Assembly (NCBI RefSeq): GCF_019972315.1 | Contig: NZ_BLIZ01000001.1 | Span: 1,438,513-1,502,512 of the forward strand | DNA length: 64,000 bases | Direction: 5' to 3' | DNA from: Geobacter sp. AOG1 | GTDB taxonomy: Bacteria > Desulfobacterota > Desulfuromonadia > Geobacterales > Geobacteraceae | Shown: piece after piece, positions 1 to 8,180 of the stretch | Layout: each line of letters begins with the position of its first letter | How positions within the stretch are numbered: position 1 is the stretch's first letter | Translations under genes and position numbers: made by a program | The notes under the pieces: generated by a model | Told to the model about the DNA's origin: nothing | Seen by the model: the letters and a program-made list of their open reading frames with translations, nothing else | The model's database searches: none

Positions 1-506
1 CCTTCGGAGAGATTTCGGTGGTGCGGGAGTGGCTCGGTATCGATGGCAGCGTGGAGCGGCCGGCGGACGAGCACCCGAAGAAGCGGGTAACGGGGTTTGC
101 CTGCCGGCGGAGCGAGGTGAGCGGCCGACGCCTCTGGGGGCTGATCCGGAGCCGCTACGGCACCCCCGGGCGGTTCTTTGCCCGCTTCTTCGTTCTCAAC
201 TACTGTCCACTCCTCTTCCTCGACGCCGACGGACGAAACATCACCCCCGACAAACTGCGCCCTTCCGAACGGGAACTCCTCAACGCGGCCTGTGACCGGA
301 CCCTGCGCCGGGGTGTGGAATTTCTCCAGCCGTCCTGCGTTGTCGGGGTCGGCAACTTTGCCGCTGACCAGGCTGCACGCGCCCTGGCCGGTACCACTAT
401 CCGCGTCGGGCGCATCCTCCATCCGAGCCCGGCCAACCCCGCCGCCAACAAGGGTTGGGAAGAGATTGTCTTGCGCCAACTCGCGGAACAAAAGGTTCCC
501 TTCTGA
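1..506 (+). CDS. SMUG1-type uracil-DNA glycosylase, 3' part
   Basis: The reading frame is open from base 3, so the gene starts left of the window; about 168 residues remain. The family removes uracil from DNA in base excision repair. The visible part carries the blocks GFACRRSEVSGRRLWGL, FVLNYCPLLFLD and TPDKL, and near the C-terminus HPSPANPAANKGW, the His-containing DNA-intercalating loop of SMUG1-like enzymes. The catalytic Asn motif lies further N-terminal and cannot be checked here; the first residues in the window (FGE, then VREWL) are where one expects to be shortly after it. The first in-frame GTG at 18 is internal, not the start. No terminator is obvious after the stop. Family assignment rests on motif recognition. 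Confidence 0.88.
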   Translation, partial: FGEISVVREWLGIDGSVERPADEHPKKRVTGFACRRSEVSGRRLWGLIRSRYGTPGRFFARFFVLNYCPLLFLDADGRNITPDKLRPSERELLNAACDRTLRRGVEFLQPSCVVGVGNFAADQAARALAGTTIRVGRILHPSPANPAANKGWEEIVLRQLAEQKVPF

Positions 507-625
507 GCGACAACGGCGGATTCTCTCTCCCTCCCAAATTTTCCGCTCAATAGTGCGTAACCTACCGCCCAGATTGCGTTTAAGAGGCAATCCCCGCAAA
601 TAACGTTTCTCTTTCCTCGTTGTGG

Positions 626-664
626 TGGCTAATTTTAGCCAGGAATCGTGGCCGATATTGGCCA
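626..664 (+). promoter_or_regulatory. Two tandem 16-bp dyads, candidate activator sites
   Basis: TGGCTAATTTTAGCCA (626-641) and TGGCCGATATTGGCCA (649-664) share the pattern TGGCYRATWTTRGCCA. Each is a dyad: the first has perfect 7-bp arms and the second one mismatched pair. Their centres are 23 bp apart, about two helical turns, and the nearer one is about 90 bp upstream of the sigma-54 -24 element. This is the usual place for enhancer-binding-protein sites. That an NtrC/DctD-type activator binds them is inference. Confidence 0.6.
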
Positions 665-748
665 CTACTCTCTTTCCACCCCCATATTTTTACGCTTCCC
701 TTCGCTTTAATTACTGTGATCTTGAACGGTTATGGGATGTATACATGA

Positions 749-764
749 TGGCATCGCAGTTGCA
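749..764 (+). promoter_or_regulatory. Sigma-54 (-24/-12) promoter of dctA
   Basis: TGGCATCGCAGTTGCA matches the RpoN consensus TGGCAC-N5-TTGCA, with exactly 10 bases between the invariant GG (750-751) and GC (762-763). It lies about 97 bases upstream of the dctA ATG. Sigma-54 control of dctA is established in rhizobia; here it is inferred from the element and the upstream dyads. Confidence 0.72.
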
Positions 765-861
765 CTAGAATGAACGCGCGGTGTATCGGGGGGCTCCGGT
801 GCTGGTGATCCGCGTGTTTTTTTGACTATCATTCGTAACGGGCAGGGGAGAGGAGCAGCGG

Positions 862-2193
862 ATGGCACGGAAAAAGCTGTATCAGCATTTGTACTTCCAG
901 GTTCTGGCGGCGATTGCCCTCGGGGTGATGGTCGGTTATTACTACCCGGAGACGGGCGTCGCCATGAAACCGCTCGGGGATGGTTTCATCAAGCTGATCA
1001 AGATGATCATCACGCCGATCATCTTCTGCACGGTCGTTACCGGCATCGCCGGCATGGAGGACATGAAGAAGGTGGGGCGGGTCGGTGTCAAGTCGCTCTT
1101 CTATTTCGAGTTGGTCACCACCCTGGCGCTCGGGATCGGGCTCCTGCTCGTCAGCGTCATTCAACCGGGAGCAGGTTTCAACGCCGATGTGAGCAAGCTC
1201 GACACCAAGGCGCTCGCCGCCTATACAACCCAGGCCAAGTCCCAGGGCGTTGCCGACTTCGTCATGAACATCATTCCGTCCAGTGTCGTGGACGCTTTTG
1301 CCAAGGGTGATATTCTCCAGGTACTCCTCTTCGCCATGCTCTTCGGCTTCGCCCTTGCTGCCCTCGGCGACAAAGGGAAACGGGTTTACGCCCTTGTCGA
1401 CCAGGCTTCCCATGTCTTCTTCGGCATTGTCGGCATTATCATGAAAGCCGCTCCCGTCGGCGCTTTCGGCGCCATGGCCTTCACCATCGGCAAGTTCGGG
1501 GTCGGTTCGCTCTCCAAGCTGGGAATGCTTATGGGGAGTTTCTATCTCACCTGCTTCATTTTCATCTTCGTCGTGCTCGGCACCATCGCCCGCGCCTGCG
1601 GTTTCAACATCTTCAAATTCATATCCTACATCAAGGAAGAGCTCCTCATCGTTCTCGGTACCTCGTCGTCCGAGTCGGCGCTCCCTCGGATGATGGCCAA
1701 ACTGGAGAACCTGGGCTGTAAAAAATCGGTAGTCGGCCTGGTAATCCCGACCGGATACTCCTTCAACCTGGACGGCACCTCCATCTACCTCACCATGGCT
1801 GCGGTCTTTGTTGCCCAGGCCACCAATACCCACCTCACCATGACCCAGACCCTGACCATTCTGGCGGTGCTGCTTCTCACCTCCAAGGGTGCGGCGGGGG
1901 TTACCGGCAGCGGCTTCGTCACGCTGGCGGCCACCTTTGCCGCCATTCCAACCATCCCGGTGGCGGGTCTTGCACTGATTCTCGGCATCGACCGGTTCAT
2001 GTCGGAAGCCCGAGCGCTCACTAACCTGATCGGTAACGGGGTGGCTACCGTCGTTGTTTCACGGTGGGAGAACGAGTTGGACGTGGTGCGGATGCAGCGG
2101 GTACTCAACAATGAGGCTGAGTTCGAGACCGATGAGTCGGAGCTGGTGGCAAACGAGTTAGACGATGCCGTGCCGGTGCTTGAGCAAGCCTAA
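862..2193 (+). CDS. dctA: C4-dicarboxylate:cation symporter DctA
   Basis: Inner-membrane symporter of the dicarboxylate/amino acid:cation symporter (DAACS) family, expected to import fumarate, succinate or malate. The 443 residues are close to the usual length. Family signatures are present: [20 protein letters not shown] in an early helix, the serine-rich re-entrant loop [20 protein letters not shown] in the substrate region and [16 protein letters not shown] near the C-terminus. The start is ATG 862 preceded by GGAGAGGAG. A sigma-54 promoter and tandem dyads sit upstream and a strong terminator downstream, so the gene is monocistronic. In Geobacter-type metabolism it would feed acetate- or fumarate-linked respiration; substrate preference cannot be read from sequence. 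Confidence 0.95.
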   Translation: MARKKLYQHLYFQVLAAIALGVMVGYYYPETGVAMKPLGDGFIKLIKMIITPIIFCTVVTGIAGMEDMKKVGRVGVKSLFYFELVTTLALGIGLLLVSVIQPGAGFNADVSKLDTKALAAYTTQAKSQGVADFVMNIIPSSVVDAFAKGDILQVLLFAMLFGFALAALGDKGKRVYALVDQASHVFFGIVGIIMKAAPVGAFGAMAFTIGKFGVGSLSKLGMLMGSFYLTCFIFIFVVLGTIARACGFNIFKFISYIKEELLIVLGTSSSESALPRMMAKLENLGCKKSVVGLVIPTGYSFNLDGTSIYLTMAAVFVAQATNTHLTMTQTLTILAVLLLTSKGAAGVTGSGFVTLAATFAAIPTIPVAGLALILGIDRFMSEARALTNLIGNGVATVVVSRWENELDVVRMQRVLNNEAEFETDESELVANELDDAVPVLEQA

Positions 2194-2213
2194 ACTGGCA
2201 TCAATCAGGACAA

Positions 2214-2247
2214 GGGCCGCATCCGGACAGGGTGCGGCCCTTTTTTT
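2214..2247 (+). terminator. Intrinsic terminator of dctA
   Basis: A perfect 8-bp stem GGGCCGCA/TGCGGCCC is followed by seven T residues, 20 bases after the dctA stop. Confidence 0.9.
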
Positions 2248-2336
2248 GTGCGGTACGCACCTCAGATTCCTTTGCTTGACCTCTTCGGCCGGGGGGGTGT
2301 AAGCTGGTTTTCCATCCGCTCTCAGGGGAGGAATGC

Positions 2337-2534
2337 ATGGAAAAGCGATCTGCTGATGAATTTGACCGGGCGTTGGCTCGCGTCTGTGAATGGTGCCCCG
2401 TCTGTCGTAGCGCACGGAAAACCCCGGAGGGTCTTGCCTGGCAGTTTGTCAAAGGGGTGGAAGAGGGTATCTGCCCGTTCTGCAGGGCCTATGCGAGAGT
2501 GCATGGGCGCATGGCCCACGAAAAGCTTCCCTGA
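2337..2534 (+). CDS. Small protein with two CxxC pairs
   Basis: A 65-residue protein with a good ribosome site (AGGGGAGG) before ATG 2337. It has CPVCR near residue 20 and CPFCRAY near residue 47, a spacing that could bind one zinc as a small ribbon. There is no signal peptide or membrane segment. It sits just upstream of the secreted CAP-domain gene, which starts about 25 bases later, so the two are probably cotranscribed. I do not recognise the family; a metal-binding role is inferred from the cysteine pairs only. Confidence 0.7.
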   Translation: MEKRSADEFDRALARVCEWCPVCRSARKTPEGLAWQFVKGVEEGICPFCRAYARVHGRMAHEKLP

Positions 2535-2558
2535 AAGATGAGGAGAAAAGGTGGCGTG

Positions 2559-3182
2559 ATGCGTAAGCTTTTGGTAGTGCTATGTACAGCGTTTATTTTG
2601 GTAACCACCGTAGCCTATGGGGAATCGGGACTTTCCGGCCAGGTGCTGGCCGAGATCAATCTGGCCAGGACCGATCCGAAGGCTTATGTGGGCTTTCTCC
2701 GCGAGTTTCGCAGCCAGTTCCGGGGCAAGGAGTACCGTCAGCCAGGTTCGCCCATCCTCATCCGGACGACCGAGGGGGTCCGTGCGGTAGACGAAGCGAT
2801 GCGTGTCCTCTCCCGCCAGAAACCCCTGCCGCCGCTTACCTGGTCCGAAGGGCTTGCCGCTGCTGCCGCAGAACTGGTGGAGGATGAGGGGGAAAGTGGG
2901 AAAACCGGCCATGTCGGGCATACAAGCGGCTCGCCACGGGAGCGGATCGAGCGGCACGGGAAGTGGCAGGGGCTCATTGGTGAGTGTATCGGCTACGGGC
3001 CGGACAAGGCCCGGGCTATGGTCATGCAACTCATCATCGACGACGGAGTGGCGGACCGGGGGCACCGGAAATCCATCTTTACCCCGGCCTACCGTACGGC
3101 CGGCGTTGCCTGCGGACCACATCCCCGCTACGGAAACATGTGCACCATCGATTTTGCGGCGGGGTTCAGGGAAGAACGGTAG
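2559..3182 (+). CDS. Secreted CAP-domain (SCP/PR-1-like) protein
   Basis: About 207 residues. The N-terminus MRKLLVVLCTAFILVTTVAYG is a signal peptide, so the product is exported. The CAP fold is shown by EINLARTDP at the first helix, the block HTSGSPRERIERHG, GECIGYG, and the C-terminal pair DDGVADRGHRKSIF and YGNMCTIDFA. The two His of the CAP cavity are plausible in HVGH and in GHRK. Bacterial CAP proteins have varied, mostly unknown, envelope roles. I chose ATG 2559 because the signal peptide begins there; an in-frame ATG at 2538 and GTG at 2556 are possible, and an AGGAG at 2541-2545 favours 2556 or 2559. A terminator follows at 3238. Confidence 0.85.
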   Translation: MRKLLVVLCTAFILVTTVAYGESGLSGQVLAEINLARTDPKAYVGFLREFRSQFRGKEYRQPGSPILIRTTEGVRAVDEAMRVLSRQKPLPPLTWSEGLAAAAAELVEDEGESGKTGHVGHTSGSPRERIERHGKWQGLIGECIGYGPDKARAMVMQLIIDDGVADRGHRKSIFTPAYRTAGVACGPHPRYGNMCTIDFAAGFREER

Positions 3183-3237
3183 AACGAACGCTTTTCCCGC
3201 TGTAAACTTCCTTCCCCCTCGTTTCCCTCACACTGAG

Positions 3238-3258
3238 AAGCCCGCTCAAGCGGGCTTT
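3238..3258 (+). terminator. Hairpin after the CAP-domain gene
   Basis: Stem AAGCCCGCT/AGCGGGCTT with a two-base loop, then a short T run. It probably ends the 2337-3182 transcript. Confidence 0.7.
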
Positions 3259-3380
3259 CAACGTTTCAAGGGATACCTCGATCCACGACCCCCCCAGAAA
3301 TTCTCCACCGGAGGCAGAAGCCGATGCATGGTCTGCCGTGTATCAATGTGTCCCGCCCCTTACAAAAGAAGAACAATCCA

Positions 3381-3445
3381 CTTTCTCTTTATGCTTCTTC
3401 TGGTAACATTTCCCTTGGAGGCACGCGGGAACAGTTATCTGTCAG
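3381..3445 (+). promoter_or_regulatory. Leader repeat, copy 1
   Basis: This stretch upstream of the histidine kinase resembles the stretch at 5206-5271 upstream of the next gene. The core TTCTGGTAACATTTCCCT (3398-3415) matches the second copy at 17 of 18 positions, and similarity extends on both sides. TGGTAACAT could be an extended -10 element. Shared regulation of the two genes is inferred. Confidence 0.5.
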
Positions 3446-3467
3446 CGCAGGGGAAAGGGCTCTTTAG

Positions 3468-5168
3468 ATGCTCCGAAAACGCGTGATGCCGGACTCTTTC
3501 AGAATTTCCAGCCTCTATTTGCTGGTTGGAGGGGCATGGGTTTTCTTTTCCGACAGGATTCTTGCGTTGCAGGCTGAAGACAAGGCCGCTGCACTACATC
3601 TGTCCATCGTGAAGGGATGGCTGTTCATCAGTGTCACGGCTGTAATGCTTTTCCTTCTCATCAGCAGATCCATGAAAGAAGTCAGCCGGTCGCGGGATTT
3701 CTACCTGAAGGTATTCGAAGATTTTCCTTCCCCCATCTGGCGTGCGGGGACCGACGGAACGTGTGACTATTTAAACAAGACCTGGCTTGCCTTTACCGGT
3801 CGCACCCTCGAACAGGAACTGGGTGACGGCTGGGCGGAGGGGGTCCATCCGGAAGACCTCGACCGCTGCCTGAAAACCTATCGGGACGCGTTCGCCTCCC
3901 GGCACCCCTTTGCCATGGAATACCGCCTGCGCCGCCACGACGGGGAATACCGCTGGGTGGTCGACTCGGGCAGGCCGTATTACGATCAGCATGATAAATT
4001 TGCCGGCTATATCGGCTCATGCCATGATGTTACGGCGCACAAGCAGGCTGAGCAGGCCCTGTCCCAGAGCGAACGACGATTCCGCGAACTCACCGAGAAT
4101 ACGAGCGACTGGGTCTGGGAAGTGGATCGCACCATGCACTACGTTTACGTCAGCCCGAAGATTGCCGATCTGCTCGGTTATGCGCCAGTCGACGTGCTGG
4201 GGAAGACTCCCTTCGATCTCATGTCTCCTGATGAAGCTGCACGTCTGCAGCCGGCTTTCGACGAATTTGTAACAGATCCGCGGCCAATCGCGGGTCTCGA
4301 AAACGTGAATCTGCGCAGGGACGGATCCCGCGTCGTGCTGGAGACGAGCTGCGTCCCCGTGTATGACGCAGAGGGGCGGTTCTCGGGATTCCGGGGTATT
4401 GACCGCGACATCAGCGCACGCAAGGAGGCGGAAGAAAAAATCAACGCCTTGAACGCCGAACTCACTCGCCAGGCAGCAGAGCTGGAGGTCGCCAACAGAG
4501 AGCTGGAGTCCTTCAGCCACACCGTCTCCCACGACCTGCGTACCCCGTTGACCAATATCAGCCTCAGCTGCCAAGTGATGATGGATTCCTGCGGCGCAAA
4601 ACTGGGTGAACAGTGTAAGAATTTGATGCATGGCATCAGCGATGCCACCGACCGGATGGACAAGCTCATAACCGCTCTGCTGAATTTTTCCCGCATTTCC
4701 CGTAGTGAATTGAAGGTGAAACCGGTCGATCTTTCCGAAATGGTGAAGGTTATAGCCGCCGAACTCCAGCTTAATCGGCCTGACCGCCCTGCTGCTTTCA
4801 TTCTTGCTGATGGGGTAATGGCCGATGGCGATGCGACTCTTCTCCATGTAGTCATGGCGAATCTCCTTGGCAACGCCTGGAAATATACCTGTAAGAAGGA
4901 AACGGCCGTCATCGAATTCGGCATGACGGTGATCGAAGGGACGCGGACCTATTTTGTCCGTGATAACGGAGCGGGTTTCAATATGAACCAGTCCGGTAAA
5001 CTGTTCGATGCGTTTCAACGGTTGCACAGCACTGAGGAGTATGAAGGGCATGGGATAGGATTGACAACGGTCAAGCGGATCGTTCAACGCCATGGAGGCA
5101 GGGTCTGGGCAGAGGGAGAGGTGGGGAAAGGAGCGACCTTTTACTTTACCCTGGCGCCGGAACGGTAG
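3468..5168 (+). CDS. PAS-domain sensor histidine kinase
   Basis: A 566-residue membrane kinase. Two hydrophobic segments lie at about residues 8-24 and 44-62 (SLYLLVGGAWVFF and WLFISVTAVMLFLLIS), with a short loop between them. PAS domains follow at about 78-195 and 205-320, then a coiled linker. The HisKA domain has SHTVSHDLRTPLTNISLS with phospho-acceptor His355. The ATPase domain has an N box near NLLGNAWKYT and G boxes DNGAGF and GHGIGLTTVKRI. It would autophosphorylate in response to a ligand or redox signal and pass the phosphate to a regulator; none is adjacent. A leader sequence is shared with the downstream lipoprotein gene. ATG 3486 is an alternative start. Confidence 0.92.
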   Translation: MLRKRVMPDSFRISSLYLLVGGAWVFFSDRILALQAEDKAAALHLSIVKGWLFISVTAVMLFLLISRSMKEVSRSRDFYLKVFEDFPSPIWRAGTDGTCDYLNKTWLAFTGRTLEQELGDGWAEGVHPEDLDRCLKTYRDAFASRHPFAMEYRLRRHDGEYRWVVDSGRPYYDQHDKFAGYIGSCHDVTAHKQAEQALSQSERRFRELTENTSDWVWEVDRTMHYVYVSPKIADLLGYAPVDVLGKTPFDLMSPDEAARLQPAFDEFVTDPRPIAGLENVNLRRDGSRVVLETSCVPVYDAEGRFSGFRGIDRDISARKEAEEKINALNAELTRQAAELEVANRELESFSHTVSHDLRTPLTNISLSCQVMMDSCGAKLGEQCKNLMHGISDATDRMDKLITALLNFSRISRSELKVKPVDLSEMVKVIAAELQLNRPDRPAAFILADGVMADGDATLLHVVMANLLGNAWKYTCKKETAVIEFGMTVIEGTRTYFVRDNGAGFNMNQSGKLFDAFQRLHSTEEYEGHGIGLTTVKRIVQRHGGRVWAEGEVGKGATFYFTLAPER

Positions 5169-5205
5169 TCGCCCCACTCTACGACGGTCTGAGGACCATT
5201 AAGCC

Positions 5206-5271
5206 CTTTCCTTTTGCGTATTTTCTGGTAATATTTCCCTAGAGACACAGGCAAAAATGACCTGATTCTCA
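5206..5271 (+). promoter_or_regulatory. Leader repeat, copy 2
   Basis: Second copy of the upstream sequence seen at 3381-3445. The core is TTCTGGTAATATTTCCCT (5223-5240); TGGTAATAT fits an extended -10. It lies about 55 bases upstream of the lipoprotein ATG at 5294. Confidence 0.5.
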
Positions 5272-5293
5272 GATGAAATAACAGGAGACAGCT

Positions 5294-5959
5294 ATGAAAA
5301 AGACGTTCCTCGCAGCACTGATGATGTCCTTGATTCTTTCCTTGGCGGGGTGCGGGGGCCACGATAACCCACCTCCCCCACCACCGGTCGTTACCCAGAT
5401 CCTCAGTGACCCGGTATATGACGGCGATATCTTTAAGGATACCCTTCTTCCTCCTGCTTTTACGGTGACACAGGGCATGACCCTGAGCCCACGTGTGCAA
5501 AGCGTGTTGGCAGGCATAGATCCGACGCCGGTTACGGGCGGGGAGTCCCGCGCGTTTCTGGATTTTTTCCTGGGTGGTACCGGTGGAGTCCCCATCAATG
5601 CCTTCATCAACTCGGCGATTCTTGACATGGTCGTCACGAGCAATATCTCCGGCCCGATTCCCCTTACCATCGATCTTGTTGCCTTCCAGCCGCCAACATT
5701 GCAACCCACAGATTTTGACCGTGCTATCCTGCCATCGCGGGCAACTACCACGGTAACTCTCTTTGTTACTCAGGCTAACGTAGCTCAGCAGGTGTCCATT
5801 GATGTGACAACTTTGATGGCGGAAGCACAGCGTCAGGGCTTGCCTGATTTTCAAGTGAGAATTTTATGCGGGGCCGGGATCATCGAAATCGACGATCCGA
5901 CGGATCCCGCGGTAAATCGAGGCCAGTTTGCTCCTCTGCTGCAGGTTTCCTATTTCTGA
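5294..5959 (+). CDS. Lipoprotein of unknown function
   Basis: 221 residues starting MKKTFLAALMMSLILSLAGC, a lipoprotein signal with lipobox LAGC, followed by GGHDN and a run of six prolines as a flexible tether. The mature part is mostly beta-prone with no recognised motif: it has hydrophobic strands (MVVTSNISGPIPLTID) and ends in QVSYF, an aromatic terminus. It lies 125 bases after the kinase gene behind a leader resembling the kinase's own, so it may be co-regulated. A ribosome site (ACAGGAG) precedes ATG 5294. I do not recognise the family. Confidence 0.8.
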   Translation: MKKTFLAALMMSLILSLAGCGGHDNPPPPPPVVTQILSDPVYDGDIFKDTLLPPAFTVTQGMTLSPRVQSVLAGIDPTPVTGGESRAFLDFFLGGTGGVPINAFINSAILDMVVTSNISGPIPLTIDLVAFQPPTLQPTDFDRAILPSRATTTVTLFVTQANVAQQVSIDVTTLMAEAQRQGLPDFQVRILCGAGIIEIDDPTDPAVNRGQFAPLLQVSYF

Positions 5960-5991
5960 CGGAGCAGGCGCACAGAGTAAGGAGGCGTGCT

Positions 5992-6312
5992 ATGAAACGT
6001 CTTGTGTTCATTGGTGCAGTTCTTCTCGCGACGGGGTGCGCGGCGGTCGTTACACCCCATGGGACCTATCTGGAACCGCTTCCCTTTGCGGTCACGGTGG
6101 CACCGTCCGTTGTGGCCGTCGAGTCGCCACCGTATGTCGACCTTCTCAGGCCTCTTCCTGAGGTTTACCTCTACCCGGACAGGTACATATACTCCTACGG
6201 GGGGTTGTATTACCATTACTGGAACGGTGGGTGGTTCTACGGGAGAGAACGGCGCGGCCCGTGGTATAACCTGCCGAGAAACTACTATCCGCGGGGCATG
6301 TACCGCAGGTAG
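5992..6312 (+). CDS. Small Tyr-rich lipoprotein
   Basis: 106 residues from ATG 5992, preceded by AAGGAGG. The N-terminus has a lipoprotein signal with lipobox ATGC at residues 13-16. After a proline/valine-rich stretch the C-terminal half is very rich in Tyr, Arg and Gly (YLYPDRYIYSYGGLYYHYWN, then RRGPWYNLPRNYYPRG). Such YXY-rich tails occur in small outer-membrane proteins of unknown function. A longer frame opens at 5866 but has no ribosome site and would bury the signal peptide. The gene lies 32 bases after the previous lipoprotein gene, probably in the same transcript, and ends at a strong terminator. Confidence 0.78.
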   Translation: MKRLVFIGAVLLATGCAAVVTPHGTYLEPLPFAVTVAPSVVAVESPPYVDLLRPLPEVYLYPDRYIYSYGGLYYHYWNGGWFYGRERRGPWYNLPRNYYPRGMYRR

Positions 6313-6344
6313 GGCGAAGGGTACAACTCTCTCTATGACACAAT

Positions 6345-6376
6345 GCAAAATGGCCTGCGAAAGCAGGCCATTTTGC
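6345..6376. terminator. Bidirectional terminator
   Basis: A perfect 14-bp stem GCAAAATGGCCTGC/GCAGGCCATTTTGC closed by a GAAA tetraloop, between convergent genes ending at 6312 and 6441. The A/T arms serve as T tracts in both directions. Confidence 0.88.
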
Positions 6377-6440
6377 GTTTCCTACAGCCGCACGCCGCCG
6401 AAGCCGGGTGCGCCGAGTTCCTGCGGGTCAGATCAGGCTC

Positions 6441-6989
6441 TCATGATTTGATCAGGCGTGCGCTTGCCACGACCTGCTCGAAGGTCTTGAGGTCGCGGTC
6501 GAAATAGTGTCGCTGGGGCGCGGCAAATTTCAGCACGTAAAACCACTCTCCCTGCATCAGGCCGTACACCACCCCTTTCATCTTCAACCCGTCGTCGGTC
6601 TTGTAGGCAAAGACGATCCTGAACCCCGGGTTCCCCGCGACCTTGGCCGACTTGCTCTCCTTGACCTGGCAGTCGTGCACCTTGTCGTTCGAAGCGATGT
6701 TGTCCATTATCACCTCGGACGCCTCCAGCGGGAGCATCCCCTTGCGGAATTTCTTTTTGGTGTGCTTGAGGCTGTCGTTCACGTTGATGCACTGTACCAG
6801 GATGCTTTGCAGGGGCACGCCGTCCCGGGTGATGAGGAAGTAGTCATCCGTGTTCAGGCGCATCCAGCCGTCCGGGAGGTCCAGGGAAACGTTTTCTCCC
6901 GTGGCGTTATAGGGACCCCCCGTTCTCACCCATGGCGCACAACCGTTGAGCAGAAACGTGATAGCAATAAGCAGGACAATTTTTCTCAT
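6441..6989 (-). CDS. Lipoprotein of unknown function
   Basis: 182 residues with lipobox LNGC at the end of MRKIVLLIAITFLLNGC. The mature part begins GGPYNATGENVSLDLPDGWMR, which resembles an N-terminal beta-strand module often seen in periplasmic proteins that bind or chaperone; later blocks include NPGFRIVFAYKTDDGLKMKG and EQVVASARLI. ATG 6989 has GGAGGG upstream. It is the last gene of a three-lipoprotein operon with an M48 protease in the middle. No specific family is recognised. Confidence 0.78.
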   Translation of the reverse strand: MRKIVLLIAITFLLNGCAPWVRTGGPYNATGENVSLDLPDGWMRLNTDDYFLITRDGVPLQSILVQCINVNDSLKHTKKKFRKGMLPLEASEVIMDNIASNDKVHDCQVKESKSAKVAGNPGFRIVFAYKTDDGLKMKGVVYGLMQGEWFYVLKFAAPQRHYFDRDLKTFEQVVASARLIKS

Positions 6990-7019
6990 CTATTCCCTCC
7001 ATCCGTGAAAACGGGATCG

Positions 7020-8180
7020 TTATTTACATTGCGCCAGATAATCCTCGATATACGACCTGTCCGCCGCCCGGGGCGCCTTTGCGAGGTATGACCTGAAGGC
7101 TTTCTCCGCCTGGGACTTTTTGCCTTCCTTGAAGTAGAGAAGGCCGAGCCCCTTGTAGGCATCGGGGTAGGACGGATCGACGGCCACCGATTTCTGGAAG
7201 AGTTTTTTCGCCTTGGCCAGATCGCCGTTTTCCCCTTTCTGTCGGGCAATTTCGCCGAGAAGATAGTAACCGCGTCCGTCCTTGGGCCGAATCGCCAGGT
7301 ACTTCTCTGCGCTCCGCTGGGTCCGCGGGAAACGGCCGGCACGGAAATCCATCAGGGCGTTGTCGATAAGCACCCCTGCCACCTTCTTGCGGAATGTTTC
7401 GGCGTTGGTCACACCGCCTGCCCGGTTCCCCAGCTCCTTCAGGTAGTCATCGTAATTTTCGCTGCGCTCCTTGAGGCGGGGGTGGCTAGCGAAAAAGAAC
7501 GGCTCCTTCTGGTCGTCCTCCTCCATTTCGTCCTTGAGGTGCTGGAAGAGCTTGGGAGCTTCCCGCGGGTCATAGCCGGCCTTCACCACAAGATCGATGC
7601 CCGCCATGTCCGCTTCCGTTTCCAGATCCCGCGAATGACCTGAGATTGATGCCTTGGTGCCGATCTCTCCGAGGACGGTGGTCAGGTCGCCGACGCCGGG
7701 CAGGTCGCCGATGAGCGAACGGGTGGAGGCGAACATTGCCGACTTGTTGAGCATCCCCCGGAACTCCCTCACCTGGTGGCGATGGGTGGCATGGGTCATT
7801 TCATGGGCGAGGAGGGTTGCGAGCTGGGCCTCGTTGTCCATCCGGGCCAGGAAGCCGGTATGGACGTAAATCTGGCCGTTAGGGTAGGCAAAGGCGTTGC
7901 AGTAGGGATTTTTCAGGACATGAATCTGAAACGGTATCCGTTGATAGGCTTCGGGAGGCTGGAGTTTTCTGGCAATGCCGTTGAGATAGGCATCCAGTTC
8001 CCGGTCCTGGTAAAGCATGCCGCTCCTGGCAATGAGCTGCTCCTCCTCTTCGGAGCGATTCCAGAGCCGTTTTTCATCTTCCTCAAAGACAAAGTCCTTT
8101 GAGGTCACCGGCGGCAGGCTTGTGGTGGCGCAACCGGAAAGGGATGCCAGGAGAACAAGTGCAAAAATGATACGGATCAT
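7020..8180 (-). CDS. M48-family metalloprotease lipoprotein with TPR repeats
   Basis: 386 residues. Lipobox LSGC at residues 14-17 predicts an outer-membrane-anchored periplasmic enzyme. The protease domain has the zinc motif HEMTH (126-130) within LAHEMTHATHRH, and ETEADMAG (187-194) supplies the third ligand, probably Glu189. The C-terminal quarter has TPR-like helices (GRGYYLLGEIARQKG and YPDAYKGLGLLYFKEG). This protease-plus-TPR layout is that of BepA/YfgC, which acts in outer-membrane protein quality control. Orthology to BepA is likely in architecture but not proven. Its start overlaps the stop of the upstream lipoprotein gene (ATGA), indicating translational coupling. Confidence 0.9.
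   Translation of the reverse strand: MIRIIFALVLLASLSGCATTSLPPVTSKDFVFEEDEKRLWNRSEEEEQLIARSGMLYQDRELDAYLNGIARKLQPPEAYQRIPFQIHVLKNPYCNAFAYPNGQIYVHTGFLARMDNEAQLATLLAHEMTHATHRHQVREFRGMLNKSAMFASTRSLIGDLPGVGDLTTVLGEIGTKASISGHSRDLETEADMAGIDLVVKAGYDPREAPKLFQHLKDEMEEDDQKEPFFFASHPRLKERSENYDDYLKELGNRAGGVTNAETFRKKVAGVLIDNALMDFRAGRFPRTQRSAEKYLAIRPKDGRGYYLLGEIARQKGENGDLAKAKKLFQKSVAVDPSYPDAYKGLGLLYFKEGKKSQAEKAFRSYLAKAPRAADRSYIEDYLAQCK

Larger units (their letters stand above)
507..861. other. dctA upstream region, no gene
   Basis: This 355-base gap has no convincing coding frame. It is more AT-rich than its flanks and holds two 16-bp dyads (626-641, 649-664) and a -24/-12 promoter (749-764), all listed separately. 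A 5' leader of roughly 85 bases would precede the dctA start codon. Confidence 0.7.

Noticed and set aside
829-1833. 334-codon frame antisense to dctA
   Set aside because: Composition is a GC-bias shadow of dctA and there is no start context; the sense gene is unambiguous.
5206-5293. Cyclic-di-GMP (GEMM) riboswitch before the lipoprotein gene
   Set aside because: A CACAGGCAAA string resembles the start of GEMM, but the second conserved half with its GACGCAAAG core is missing.
5866-5991. N-terminal extension of the small lipoprotein
   Set aside because: The extension has no ribosome site, overlaps the upstream gene and would bury the lipoprotein signal; ATG 5992 follows AAGGAGG.
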